Origin: Cryptomeria japonica
Taxonomy: Eukaryota; Streptophyta; Pinopsida; Cupressales; Cupressaceae
NCBI RefSeq assembly: GCF_030272615.1
Contig: NC_081409.1
Location: 618,063,255-618,127,254 of the forward strand
Reading direction: 5' to 3'
DNA: 64,000 nt
Shown: positions 29,968 to 42,080 of the stretch, one piece after another
Position numbering within the stretch: the first letter of the stretch is position 1
How the letters are laid out: each line of letters starts with the position of its first letter
Made by a program: the position numbers and the translations under genes
Notes under the pieces: model-generated
Databases searched by the model: none
What the model was told of the DNA's origin: nothing
The model's input: the letters and a program-made list of their open reading frames with translations, nothing else

Positions 29968-30270
29968 ATGGCAAGAAAAAGTCTCATTCAAAGAGAGAAA
30001 AAGAAACAAAGATTGGAAAGGAAATATAATTTGCTTCGCCAATCTTTGAAAAAAGAGATGAGCGAAGTCTCATCACTGGATGATAAATTGGATATTTATA
30101 GAAAATTACAATCTCTACCGCGTAATAGTGCACCTACACGTCTTCGTTGATGTTGTTTGAAGACTGGAAGACCCAGAGCCAATTATAGAGACTTTGAATT
30201 ATCCGGCTATATAAACCGTGAAATGGCTCACGCATGTTTGTTGGCTCGGGTAACCAAATCAAGTTGGTAG
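29968..30270 (+). pseudogene. rps14 pseudogene, plastid ribosomal protein S14
   Basis: S14 is a small-subunit ribosomal protein near the decoding head. The start [20 protein letters not shown] is at 29968. A TGA at codon 61 (30148-30150) follows [10 protein letters not shown], where another Arg is expected. The frame then continues with [12 protein letters not shown] and ends TKSSW at 30270, for the usual 100 residues. It stands in its normal place after psaB. Confidence 0.93.
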
Positions 30271-30402
30271 GTTCAAAAAAATTGCTTAAAGTTATTATTA
30301 TGCTATCCTCCCTCCCTATATAGGAGGGAGAATAGCATACCCAAGGGATTGCTCGATGTACCCATTTTGGGGTATTATAACAAAGGTAATATGAGGGGAT
30401 AG

Positions 30403-30476
30403 CGTGGAGTAGAGCAGTTTGGTAGCTCACAAGGCTCATAACCTTGAAGTCACTGGTTCAAATCCCATCTCTGCAA
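30403..30476 (+). tRNA. tRNA-fMet (CAU), plastid-derived copy
   Basis: The sequence has D arm GAGC...GCTC, anticodon CAT in GGCTCATAACC and the CAA-ending acceptor (CTCTGCAA). The first base pair is unpaired, as in bacterial initiator tRNAs. It follows rps14 in normal plastid order. Confidence 0.9.
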
Positions 30477-30603
30477 AGACACAATAAGTTTTTATATCCA
30501 AAAAGGATGGTTCATCCCATTTATCTTGGCCTTATGTATAAAGAAGATAAAAAATATGACTAAACGAATAACTAATTCATAATTCTATTCTATACTACAG
30601 ATG

Positions 30604-30674
30604 GGCGGGTAGCGGGAATCGAACCCGCATCTTTTCCTTGGCAAGGAGAAATTGTACCATTCAACCATACCCGC
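30604..30674 (-). tRNA. tRNA-Gly (GCC), plastid-derived copy
   Basis: On the minus strand it starts GCGGGTATGGTTGAATGG, has anticodon GCC in CTTGCCAA, T arm GCGGG/CCCGC and 71 nt. All stems pair. It lies opposite trnfM as in seed-plant plastids and is the best preserved tRNA of the insertion. Confidence 0.93.
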
Positions 30675-30798
30675 ATTTGACTCGATATATGGGTATAATA
30701 TATACCCATATATTACCATTCTATGTAGGTCAATTTTTCAATTTGAATAGACTGATTGATCAATTATCAATCATACTAATGAAAAAAACCTCTCCCTT

Positions 30799-30831
30799 GA
30801 GTATGGAGCATTATTATGCTGCTCCATACTC
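30799..30831 (+). repeat. Perfect 12-bp-arm hairpin near the right NUPT edge
   Basis: Arms GAGTATGGAGCA and TGCTCCATACTC are separated by nine bases. It lies four bases before the right copy of the 21-bp border repeat. It may be a plastid spacer hairpin or a transcription end structure. Confidence 0.8.
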
Positions 30832-30834
30832 ATA

Positions 30835-30855
30835 TATGAAGGTTTATCTTCATAC
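30835..30855 (+). repeat. 21-bp direct repeat at the right edge of the NUPT
   Basis: Identical to 18284-18304 and in the same orientation. Beyond it no plastid gene is recognised. Confidence 0.85.
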
Positions 30856-33636
30856 ATTTTATGGAAATGATCCTAAAATTAAGTACAATTAGACATAAAT
30901 TAGGACCAAACACCAAAATGGGTCCAAACCTATTGTAAAATTGCTAAGATAAACAATTTACAATACTATAAAGAGTATAATAGAAATGAAGATACATCTT
31001 ATAATAATGAATATAAAGGTTGATGCAATATGTGTAGTTGAAAATTGCAAGCGTGAATATCTAAATATAAAGTATGAAGAGGAGCAAAAGATATATCAAA
31101 CTGTATGAGATATATGAAATTGTACCTTGTCAAACTCTTCTAGGAGGGAAATATAAGTGTGCTAGATGTGCAATATACTAAATAAACTTATGAGATCAAT
31201 GGTTATATCTATAGTATGTATATCACAATATCTGTGTGAGAGTTGAGAAATACAACACCACAGGAGACCAAAAGATCTCTGCAAGCTGAATAAACCTATT
31301 ACAAGGAGAAGCAAGGAAGCAATAACAGAAAAACAAATACATAGAAAATATGCTCAAAGAGATGAGAGCTCAATATTCACAAAATGTGTAATGTGATAAT
31401 CCATAATCTTACAATACAAAGAAAAGAATTAACCTCTAATAGGTCAAGAAACCCTAAAAAGGAAAACCTAGGCTTGCACATAATAATTAATAAAAGAATT
31501 AATTATTATGTACCTAAAGTTAGCTTAAGTGTAAAAGAGATAAAGGTAACTTAAATAATTAAACAAATTAATCAAGTAAAGACCCTAAATACTCTAACAA
31601 TTTGTGTTACCTTTTTTCTCCTCTTCAAGCCAAAAATAGTCTTCTGACAAGTCACAAGGTCTTATTTAAAAGTTTCAAGGTATTTTGAGTTATTGAGAAG
31701 GCCAAAATATTCCTCAAATACTTTGATTTTAATAAGGATAATCTCTAGAACATTAAACTCCTCTTTTGTTGAGTCAAAATTCTTAAAATCATTTCTCCAC
31801 ATTGGTTAGAGGCAAAAGGGTCCACCTTTAAACATTTGGAGGCAAGTGAAGTTCAAAAGTTGAATTTTTCCATGTAGCATTAAGGTAAAAAAGCTAAGGT
31901 TTCCCCTTTACCCATGTTTCATATCAAGGAAATATGTTTATGTTTGCATTCAGTAGAGTTAGTCAAAATTCTAGGAGTTCTCATTTTGAGTTTACCTCCA
32001 AAGTGCAACTTACATAAGGTATATGGTTACTAGGGTTTATCATCCTAGGAGTTTCGTATGAAGAATGAGCTTCAACAAGACTTAAGAGACAAATTTCAAG
32101 CTACAAAAATCAATACCATATGATCATGTAAAGATCATGCACATAAAATTAACCAAAATATGTCTGATGCATTTCTTTCAAACTTTCTTGTTATCATTTG
32201 TGAAAAGGATTTCATCTTTCATGTACACAAGAGTTTTAGTATTTTCTACAAATAATTTATCATTGAGAATATTTTATCAATACATATCTTGTTCATATTT
32301 TTCAAGTTTATGATTATCATAAAAGAGAGAGCAAGCCAAACCTTCATATCATGTATTGTGGTCAAAACAATGGAAAATTAAGTCATAAGGAAGACAAAGG
32401 TCAAATGACATTGGAGGAAAACAATAAATGGGAGAAAGTTCATAGAGAATGCATGCCTTGTAACAATAAAGTTTGAAATAAGGCCAAAGAATAAAGATTA
32501 GAGACAAAGGGCATGCACAAGGTTTATAAGAGATTCCTCACATAAATGAAACCTAAATCCTAGTATTGAACCAATGATCAAGCACAAGAAAGGACAAAGA
32601 TCTACAAGCATATTGTGTAGTGGTTAACAATAACAGAGAATATGGAAGCTAGTACAAGTGTATAAATGTAGTCAAAGAGTGAAAATTAAATGAGTGTAAA
32701 CTCTTATTCGCAAATCGCATGACAATCAAGTGAGAAAGTTTTTCTTTCTCTAAAATAAATAAGCAACAATCACCATGCATATTACAGATCAGTTAGAGGC
32801 CTCTAAGAATTATTTGTAGCCATTGAAGATAATTGAATGGAGAAGTATAATGCACCATGATTACAGGACTTATAGATCTATCAAAGCGAAAATACATGCC
32901 TTGTGCAAGCCATCTTGAGAAAGACAAGAACACGAAATAGAGATATACAATGATAATAGAATTAATACTTCATAATCTCCATATCATAGTGAGCTTACCT
33001 TAGGAAATTGTACTAAAGAGGAAAGTAGTGACCAATTTAATAGATGATATTATATCATTGAATCAAAATATGAATGCACCCAATTGTATGAGACAATATT
33101 TTCTTGCAAAAAAATAATTCCCATTACATTCCTTATCAAAACATTGAATGGCAATTATGTAGACAAACCTCATGTAGTTCAACAAGAAAATAATTCTAAA
33201 TTTTAGAAGTTCTTAAGAAATATATCATCTCTTATTAAAAAGATATTTTAATATGGTGTAAATTCTCCAATCTTGTTTGTCCTTTAACTTCCATTATTTT
33301 TTAATGGTTAGATATAATAGAAGAATCTCTAAAATTTTCATTAATGAATGAAAAAAAAAAAAATCATGTACTTTTTCTAGAATACTAAAATTTGAAATAA
33401 AATAAACATACAAACATATACTATACAAAATAATATATTATTCATCAACTTTTTATTATCATTCAACATATTATTAATACAACATTAGTATATAACCACA
33501 AATTCAAATATACAATATAATATTTTTAAAATTGAAAAAATCTATAATAAATACTTTTAATGGTGTGTCATATATAATCATGAACTTATTTATTCCAAGC
33601 TCTATTCTGGCCTATATGTTACTAGGAAATCAACCA
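30856..33636. other. AT-rich intergenic DNA between the NUPT and the MADS gene
   Basis: No gene, LTR pair or RNA is recognised. The last few hundred bases would include the 3' flank of the MADS gene. It contains many short A/T runs and one perfect foldback (31478-31511). Confidence 0.5.
31478..31511 (+). repeat. Perfect 14-bp-arm AT foldback
   Basis: Arms ACATAATAATTAAT and ATTAATTATTATGT enclose six bases (AAAAGA). It could be the centre of a small foldback element; no further symmetry was noted outside it. Confidence 0.7.
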
Positions 33637-36600
33637 TTAGTTTTTGTCATATTCACTGCTATTCAAGTTGGGCTGAATTGGTTGCACATAAAATTTTGGT
33701 AGAGTGAATGCATTGCCAATAGGATTCACTTCTTCTGCTCCATAGAATATTTGGCCATAGTCATAATGGTTTTCAGCAACCTTCACAAATCACAAAAGTA
33801 TTTGTTAGGTCACAATATTTATATGACTTGATTAGACCTTGTGCTTTATTGTTACAAAATACAAGTGTCATATAATTGCAAGTACTTGCATTTTAATATT
33901 TAAATAGAAATTGTACCTTGTGTTCCATTATTTCAAAACAATAACTTCAATAAATATATAAAATAGACATCAATTTTATCAAGTTGTGACATTCCCCACT
34001 TTTGACAATATCTTGCATTAAAATTTTTGAAAATTTAAAATAATTATTGAATATTTAAAGATAACATTATTATATTAATTTGTTACTCACCTTTTGATTG
34101 AGAAAAGTAAATTGTTGTTCCAATCCAAGCACCTAAACATAACATTAATTATAATTTATTACTTTTATATATTAAAAATCAAATAAAAATTAGAGTAAGG
34201 CATCGTAGAGTAAGAATATTATATCTACCTTCTTTTTAGTGTGATTAAATTGGTATTCCAACCGATCAACCTGCGTTGTAAACCCTCAAAATATCACTCT
34301 AACAAAATCATCAAATCTAATGAATCTAATCAAATTCATTTTTCTAAAACATTTTAATATTATTAAATTTTATAATTATAGATTAAGAAGTATGATGTGA
34401 AATATTAGCACGAATTTTTTTACAAAATTAAATTCAAAATCTCAAAATTTCGATAAATTTTAGAAATAGAATATTTCTAACTATAATATTTCTAAATATA
34501 CAAAATACTAATTATTTTATATAATATTATTTGAAGCTTTCATTATTTTGAAATAGTATGAATTTCAAAATAATTAATTATATTTGTAGTAGATTTCTGG
34601 ATGACAGTGTGTGTAGATTTTTTCATCAACATTTTCAATCATACTACATGAATGATCCTGAATGTTGATAAAAAAATTCTACACAGTTAATTCTGAAATC
34701 TACTACAAATCTTCATGAACTATGAAAATTGCACCACTTCAGTTAATTATAATTTTCATATTTTATAATAGAAACCCAACATTTCTTAAGATAAATAAAT
34801 ATGATAACAAAAGTAATGTTTCTTCTAAACTTACCTTTCTCTCTCTAACTTTCCTTGTAGCAAGTTCAAGAGTTTGTTGCAGCTGATCCAGTTCAATCAG
34901 TGGCACTAGCTCCAAATCCTCACCTTGCAGATTCCTGCAGAAAAAGACTAATTAGTGTGAACTATATAATTTTTTATGGAGGTTTGTTGGTTTTTTTTTT
35001 TGCTTTTTCTTTTCTTAAAGTTTATTTTTAATATAAAAGTACTAGAATCTCTTTATTTACCATATCAAAGATCTATTGATATGAACTCATAATTAAGAAA
35101 ACCCTAATTTATATAAATAAATATATGGAAAAAAAAGAAAAGAAAACCCTAATAAATAAGAAAAACCCTAATATTTGAACTTACAGATATTACCTTAGTT
35201 TGGCATGAAGTTTCTCATTTTCTGTTCCGTACGTTGCAAACTGACATAGCATAGGCCGTTGTTATCAAAGGAAATGCACACAAACGTAAGATGCATTGCA
35301 GAAAAGAGTTGAGACCAAGATAAAACTCGTACTACTGAAAAGTTCTGTAGATTTTTTGTTTCACAAGTTTCTTACCTCATATTCATTTTGGCAGAGTTGA
35401 AGCCCTGAAACTGTACTGTAACGCTCTATAATGCTTTTCATGCTTTTAGCAGGTTCAATAAATAGATCAGTTAGCGACTTTTCATTTGATAATAATTAAT
35501 ATATCAGATTGTAAACTGTAAAGCCTAAAGAACGAGGAAATACAATCACATTTAAAAAAATAAAAAATCGAGAGAGATTTAAATCCAAGTTTGTGGACAA
35601 AACTATCTTGGGTCTATAAGCATTAGGTTTTCACAGGGCATTAGGTTTTCACAGTCTATTTTAAAGGTCAAGGATAAATTTTTTTCATAAAATTGTGTAA
35701 TAGTTTTGAGTATTTATTTTTGAATCATATAATGTGATCTATCATGAATAAGTTATAATCTGTAATTTATAAATTTATTAAAATATTTTGAAAAATTATT
35801 TTTTGATTTATAGGTCAATCAGATTCTATTAAATATTAATTAAAGTACACATATACAAAGCAACATACAGTGGTCTAAATTTGATGGTTGACCTAATTTT
35901 TTATGAGTCTTTCAATACAAAGACATATCTTGGTATCAATAAAATTATAATTCTATATAAGTTTTTGGACAATCTATGTAAAATCCCTTCTCTTATTTGA
36001 TAGTCTTTATAAAAATTTCAATATTATTCTATGATAAGAATGTCTAAATGTAATCATACAGCAAAAAATTTAAGTCTTGATCTATACATATTAATTTTAT
36101 ACTATCAGTGATAAGAGATTTCCACATTCCATAATATCAAGAGATAATGCTTTTTCTGAAAAAAATTGTGTTAATGATTTTTTGGATCAGCTTTTGGGAT
36201 CACACTCCATTGTCCATCATTTTGGATTTCTTCAACTCTCTTCATCCTGATGATAAATCATGATGTGATCGGAAATGTTAATTAAAATATTGTTAACAAT
36301 TTAATCCAAAAATAACATTATCTCTTAATTTTATCCTAATTAAAAATGATATCTAAAAAGAATACAATTATTTTTTTCCAATCCAGCCCTTCTCTTGTCT
36401 AAATCCTTGTCTAAATCCTTGACCTAAAAGGATCTTACTAGAGGATACACTATGAACAAACAGTGAAAGGAAAGGGAATATGAAATACAATGGCCTGAAT
36501 TGTATTAGAATGGTCTTATTAGCAATAGACAAAGGAAGAAAAGGAAACAGAGTCTATTGGTCTGAGTGATCTTATTAGCAGGTACAGATTATGCAGTTAG

Positions 36601-36820
36601 ACAAAGCCAGAAAGGGAAATAGATCTGTTGGCCTGATTTATGAGTGTAATACAAACTATTTATAGATCATGATTTTATCTTAATAAATTGCTTAACCATA
36701 TCATATTTAGCAAACCATTTCACAGAGGATTCTGCACATAAGATTGAAATATGATGGCAATATGCACACAAATATGATGAAATATGCACACAAGCACAGT
36801 AGATCAATACAAGGACAGAG

Positions 36821-36860
<40 letters not shown>

Positions 36861-37090
36861 ATCAATATGGTGAAATTAAGAAAAGTAAGAAAACTAAACC
36901 CAACTAACCTGCAGCTTGCATTCTCAAATACTTTCCCAGTACTTGAAAAAACTATGGCAGCAACTTGTGCATCACACAAAACAGAAAGCTCATTTGCTTT
37001 CTTGAAGAGTCCTTTTCTCCTCTTGGAGAAGGTTACCTGCCTGCTGATTTGGTTCTCAATTGCCTTCATTTGAATCTTCCCCCTCACCAT
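33637..37090 (-). CDS. MIKC-type MADS-box transcription factor, complete, seven exons
   Basis: Exons on the minus strand: 37090-36909 (182 nt), 35442-35376 (67), 35240-35194 (47), 34934-34835 (100), 34270-34229 (42), 34132-34091 (42), 33780-33637 (144). All introns are GT-AG and phases agree, giving an open frame of 207 residues. The MADS domain starts [20 protein letters not shown] and includes [20 protein letters not shown]. The I region reads [10 protein letters not shown]; the K domain ([32 protein letters not shown]) has the heptad leucines of a coiled coil. The exon sizes 182, 100, 42, 42 are canonical for MIKC-c genes. The C-terminus ([21 protein letters not shown] region) carries an FxxQPxQPNL core like the PI-derived motif of B and B-sister proteins. 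Such factors bind CArG boxes as dimers to control reproductive organ identity. The clade is uncertain: the MADS part also resembles SVP-like proteins. Intron 1 holds a minisatellite; intron 4 holds a foldback element. Confidence 0.9.
34582..34710 (+). repeat. Foldback (MITE-like) element in an intron of the MADS gene
   Basis: The ends ATTTGTAGTAGATTTC and GAAATCTACTACAAAT are perfect inverted repeats. Arms of about 55-60 bases stay largely complementary inward (for example TTTTTTCATCAACATT against AATGTTGATAAAAAAA). The loop is near ATCATACTACATGAATGAT. It lies in the intron between the 100-nt and first 42-nt exons. It could be a miniature inverted-repeat transposon, and its transcript would form a long hairpin. 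Confidence 0.85.
36812..36860 (+). repeat. GACAGAA minisatellite in MADS intron 1
   Basis: About six to seven copies of a 7-bp unit (GACAGAA) lie 49 bases past the exon 1 splice donor, read on the gene strand as TTCTGTC repeats. Copy number is likely variable. Confidence 0.92.
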
Positions 37091-37459
37091 TTTGTGTACT
37101 TTCTTGCTATTGCTATTCACAAGTATACAAACTCAATCTAATAAGGCAGTGAAACTGCCTTACACAGAATATGCAGAGCAAAGAGAAGCTTCAACACAGA
37201 AAAGAAAAGAATGATATGAGCAAGAAAGATGAGAAGAAAGAGGCATCTTAAAAGCAACTATGTTTTGTACAGTAGAAAAAGTTTACTTGTTGTAGAATGG
37301 ATTCTCAAGAGCAGAACTCTTCCAAAGTGCTATGTGTAGAGTCAACTAGTTGATTGATTGACAGCAAAAGTAGTGGTGCATGATCTACAGTGCAATAATA
37401 GAGACAATGTTGATTGACATATACACATGGGGCGCATAATATAGCTAGAGAAAGTTTTT

Positions 37460-37539
37460 ATTTTCTTTGAAGTTACACTTTCTTTTCAATAAAGTTTATA
37501 TTTTCTTTGAGGTTACACTTTCTTTTCAATAACTGTCAC
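37460..37539 (+). repeat. 40-bp tandem duplication upstream of the MADS gene
   Basis: Two nearly identical 40-bp units each contain TTTTCTTTGA, GTTACACTTTC and TTTTCAATAA. On the gene strand this puts a TATAAA at the unit junction, 400 bases before the start codon. Confidence 0.85.
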
Positions 37540-37904
37540 TGGAAACAATTATTGGTTATATTTATTTATTTAATTATAAAAGCATTGTTCTTTGATTCTA
37601 AGGATTTGAGAAATTGTATGAATCTACTCCCATTATTGGTTTGTCAATGTTTTTCTTCTTATAATAGTAAGTTAGGATAAGCATGGGAGGGTCCAAATCT
37701 ATTGTGAACAGCCATCAAGATAAATAAGGCTACCTCACAAGATGTAAGTTTGACAAAAGGACAAACTAGAAACTAAAAGGCTTAGCAACTATTGGATAAA
37801 CAATAATTGTTAGTGGTTATTGTAAATAAATAAATAATTAAATAAAACAATTCAAGATTGATTTTAATGTATCATTATTATTCAAAAGTCTCGTCAGTTT
37901 TTTT

Positions 37905-38165
37905 AATCTCAACAAATTCTTGCATCTTAGTTAAAGTTATGAGAGGTAAGGACATGAATAAAAGGTAGATGCAAAAGTATTTCTCACATGTAGAAAAATT
38001 ATTCAATGGATTGAAATACTCAACTTGGGAATATTTTTCTTAGTTGAATCTCAACAAATTCTTGTATCTTTGTTAAGAATATTGGAGGTAAGAAAATAAA
38101 AAAATGTAGAGGCAAAAGTATTTCTCACATGTAGGAAAATTATTCAATGGATTGAACTACACAAT
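37905..38165 (+). repeat. 142-bp tandem duplication
   Basis: Two diverged units start AATCTCAACAAATTCTTG and share GCAAAAGTATTTCTCACATG and AATTATTCAATGGATTGAA. It is non-coding. Confidence 0.85.
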
Positions 38166-39560
38166 GTGAAAAGAAAATGCCATCCTACAATGTGAAGATT
38201 TATGAGAGGATGGCATCCAAAAGAAAATATAATTATTGAAATGGTAATGAATGAAAAGATTGGCATAAGATGGATAAAAAAGTATTGATGTTGACCACTC
38301 TCCTTTTCATTGAAGAAGTTCATAAATACATTCATATTATGAATACAACTTTTGAATCTTAAAAAAAGTTTATTATAAAATATCATAAAGTTTATTACAA
38401 TGCCTGTCAAAATATTTATTTAAAATATTCTAATTTATTACATACATTATTCAACTTATGACATTAATAAACTAAACAAGGAAAATTAAAAATTTCTAAA
38501 TATTATTGGGAATTCTCTCATTTTCTCATTTGAATTAGTCTTTTTTAAAATGAAAATTTTAACTTAGATTTTCAAAAAGTTTCAAATTAAATATGCTAAT
38601 AAGGCTTCCAACACAACCAACCTATATTTCAATTTTTCTATAACAATTACAATTAAATGTAAGTTTCCAACTTTAATACAATTATCTTCGCTATACTTAT
38701 ATCTCTCTATCTAGTAAGAAATTATTGATACTAAAACAAAATGAAGAAAAACTATTATTGTTTATTAATGTAGCTACACCAAAAAAATTAAATCAATAAT
38801 CATACAAAACAAAAATCCTCAAGACATTATTAATTGATCATACACATACAAGAATGTAGAATGGTAATGAAGCAAGGAGACCTAGTAATAAATGGAACAT
38901 GATATGAGAATATATATGTAATAATAGGTAAAGGTTAGGAACATGAGTTCAAATTTACAATATATTATACTATTTATTGACATGTAGTTATACTATTTCT
39001 TTTTTCGAGGGCAAAGCACAGGATCATTCTATTATATTAATTTTAAAAATATATACCTTACAATAGAGAGGTCTAGATTATAACAAACTAATGAAAAGTA
39101 GAAAAAAACATAGAGAGATCATTGTTCCATTTGTGAACCCTACCTATTTAGCTAGACAACTTAACACATTACCCACAAAATGGAGGAGGTAGAGAGCATG
39201 ACTCGATTTGCAACCAAACCCATACAAAAAATTACATACAAATTCCAATGCCAGAGAGCAATGCTCAATCTGGCAACCAACCCCACCCATAACGAACTAA
39301 ATAAATCATAAAATTGAAGATGATAAAGAGATGAGATCAATTTGCAAGAGCTAACTTATATCATAGCTAAATTTACAAAGAGAAATTAAGCCTAAACAAA
39401 AAAACCCCAAAACCACACATCGAGAAGGATTATTGCTAGCTATTATCGACAAAACAAAAAACCTTGAAGAGACATTGAGATGCAAATGCCACAATACCTT
39501 AAAATAATTTTGGGGATTATTTTCCCTAACACCTTCATCTTCTCCATTCTCCCATTGTGC

Positions 39561-40400
39561 TCATGTGTCACTAAACTTGAAGTCCATGAAGAAATATTTA
39601 GGGTCCTTTCGTAGGCTATTCTTGAAATGAAATTTCTTAGTCTTTAGTACAAGCGAATGGTGAAGCATAAGTTGATGAAGGACATAAAAGTGGTTAGAGA
39701 AGAGGGTGGCTTCTGAAGGAGAGATGATTTCTAAGAAAATTCCCAATTCACCCTTGAAAAGATTGCAATTATCTGACTCAAGACTAATCTTCATGGCATT
39801 ATAAAGATTGGCATATTGGGGTTTCTTTTTAAGGAATTTCCTTGGAAATATTCCACCAATCCAACCCTTGCCGTTGAACAAATCTTCTTTTTTTTCATAA
39901 TCTTTTCTAAATTCTCAGGAGATATAAAATATTTCTTAACAAATTGGGATGCTAGAAGTAACATGGAGCCATAATTTTGTAAGATATCAAATGCATTTGA
40001 CAGAAAAATAGAAACCAATTGAGAAGGATAAATATTCCATGGGGCCTTAGGGTAAACTACCTCCTCTCCAATAATAGTGATGATAAATCTTTGAATCTTG
40101 TTGCACTCCTAGGAGAAGATGCATTTTATGTGCCCTTGAGTGAAAGCACCTAAGGTTGGAAACCCATACCACTAAAGGAAATAGAGTTTCTTTGGTTAAG
40201 GGGCTTGTACTCCATGAGTTTCTACCTCCATAAATTTGTCGCAGGCACCAATAGCATATAATAGTAGCCTAAAGAGTCTTAAGACAAACAATTACCTCGC
40301 GGAAGAAGAAGAAAACAAACTTTGCAACTAGAGTGATGGAGAAGAGAGATGGACACCAAGATTTCTTAAAAAACACCACCTCTCTGCTTTCACACAAACC
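39561..40400 (-). pseudogene. Unidentified decayed ORF
   Basis: Two overlapping minus-strand frames (40018-39791 and 39881-39561) join by one frame change into a protein-like run: ...LVSIFLSNAFDILQNYGSML, then KGWIGGIFPRKFLKKK, then a Leu/Phe-rich end (NHFYVLHQLMLHHSLVLKTK). Reading continues upstream to about 40400 with stops (IIGEEVVYPKAPWNIYPSQL). I do not recognise the family. It resembles the host- or retroelement-derived ORFs common in conifer repeats; the fragment of a LINE just upstream on the same strand may or may not be related. Confidence 0.4.
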
Positions 40401-40857
40401 TCAACATGTGTTGATGTAAGGGGTAATTATTCTCACACAAGAGGGATATGAAACAACAAGGGAAAATCAGTCGCATTCTTTGATATCCATTCCACGTACC
40501 CAATTAGCACTTCTCCCATGAAAATTTCCTTTTGAAAGCCTTCCCACTAATTGATGTGATGACATGCAATGACACATAGCTGCAAAATGGAATATATGGT
40601 CATAGATATGACAAATTCCCTAATTGGGCATCGTCAAAGCTGATCAAAATCATTTATTGATCATTTAAGGAGAGTGTGAAATCCTTGTACATGGGCCCCC
40701 TAACATAAGGTGGGTACAAGATATAATTATGAAACACTAATATCATAATAATACTTGCAAAAGCCAACACATGTTAGAAAATGAATCAAAAGGATTCATC
40801 TAAGACAATTAGTGCCAGGATTTCATCATTTTGGATCTCTATCCCATTAAATCTAAT

Positions 40858-42080
40858 TTACCCTTGCATAATCTTGCAACCTTTATTTGCTAAGGCATCA
40901 ACTATCCTGTTAGATTCTCTAAAGAAATGTTTTATGCTAATCTTGTAGTCTCTGAAGGAGAAGCCAGACCTCCTAAAGAACATAGTTAACCCTCCAACTA
41001 GGGGCTCCAATTTTTTTAAGACCAATATGATGTTCAATGAATTCCCTTCTAAAATCAAATTGTGGATTTCTAACTTACATGTCGTACATAATCCATATAC
41101 TAGTGCAGTGGCTTCCACTATAGTACTAGTGACATCACGGATTCTTGTTGCTCTTATCTCTAAGATTTCTCCCTCTTAATTACGTATGAAAAAACCAACC
41201 CCTAAAATGTTAGTGTTACCTTTGACTTCTCCATAAAAAATTAACTTCTAGTGGTGTTCATTTGGAGGTTCCCATTTGACATTCTTTCTCTTTGCTTTCC
41301 CAATTTTTTTCTTGAGGAGGCTACCCTTAAAAGGAAGAGAGATACCTTTCCATTATTTAAGGATTGAATCATCCCATGAGGTAAAGGGGAACTCCAATCC
41401 CTTATTTTTTGAGGTGTAAGCTTTGACGACCTTTGAGATTGAATTCTCAATGTTATTGATGACATGAGTAATTGTATCTCTCCTTTCTAAAAATCCTTCT
41501 ATTTCTCTCCTAGTAGATGTTCCAAATAAAAATATTTGGCACAACTAATAAAAGAGAACCAAAAAAAGATTCCTTGTATAGCCTTGGTCAAGCTTCAAAT
41601 ACCAGGACTAGACTTGAGTGAAGGGGACCAAACCAATGGATTTTGTGGCATAGTCATGACCAACAGTCATAGGAAAAGGAGAAATTAAGAAGCAAATGGC
41701 TAGTAGTTTTAGTCTCATTCTTGCATAGAACACAATTAAAAAGAGGGGAGATATCTAAATGAGAAAGCCTTTCAATTCTAAGTATTCTTCCTTATAGGGC
41801 TAACAAAGAAAATGCACTACCTTTAGGAAAACCTACATCTGTCCAACAGAAAGAAAAACAATGCCTTCTAGAAAATGAGTGAGCTTGGCTACTGAGAGTT
41901 TCATAGCCCTCCTTCATTGAATATGATCTCAACTTAGATAGTGTCCAAATTATATTATTTGGTTGGTTGATAAAATTAATATGTCATTGGTTAAGAGCTT
42001 CTAATAAAGTTGCCTTTTGAGAGTGGGCAGCATCAAACTAAGAAAATTCCTTTCATTTGGTCAAGTGAACACCATTCCAA
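40858..42080 (-). pseudogene. LINE 3' fragment: zinc-binding RT region and RNase H
   Basis: Read on the minus strand, frames with frequent stops show the end of a plant L1-type element. First, NIIWTLSKLRSYSMKEGYETL-like sequence; then a zf-RVT pattern (FNCVLCKNETKTTSHLLLNF) near 41730; then WEPP...KLIFYGEVKGN near 41260; then an RNase H-like domain at 41118-40858 (EATALVYGL, FRESNRIVDALANKG). Plant LINEs end with exactly this order. No reverse transcriptase core is seen upstream, so the copy is 5' truncated, the usual outcome of LINE insertion. Confidence 0.82.

Larger units (their letters stand above)
37091..39560. other. Upstream region of the MADS gene and AT-rich intergenic DNA
   Basis: The first few hundred bases should contain the MADS 5' UTR and promoter. 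A minus-strand TATAAA lies at 37500-37495 in a 40-bp tandem duplication, but I cannot show it is used. Further out there is a 142-bp tandem duplication and AT-rich sequence without genes. Confidence 0.5.

Noticed and set aside
36707-36908. MADS exon 1 reading on past 36909 to a 137-residue ORF
   Set aside because: The frame continues into hydrophobic repeat-derived sequence from the minisatellite; a GT donor at 36908 gives the canonical 182-nt exon and joins correctly to six downstream exons.
36815-38165. CRISPR-like array
   Set aside because: The repeats are contiguous tandem units without unique spacers, and the genome is eukaryotic.
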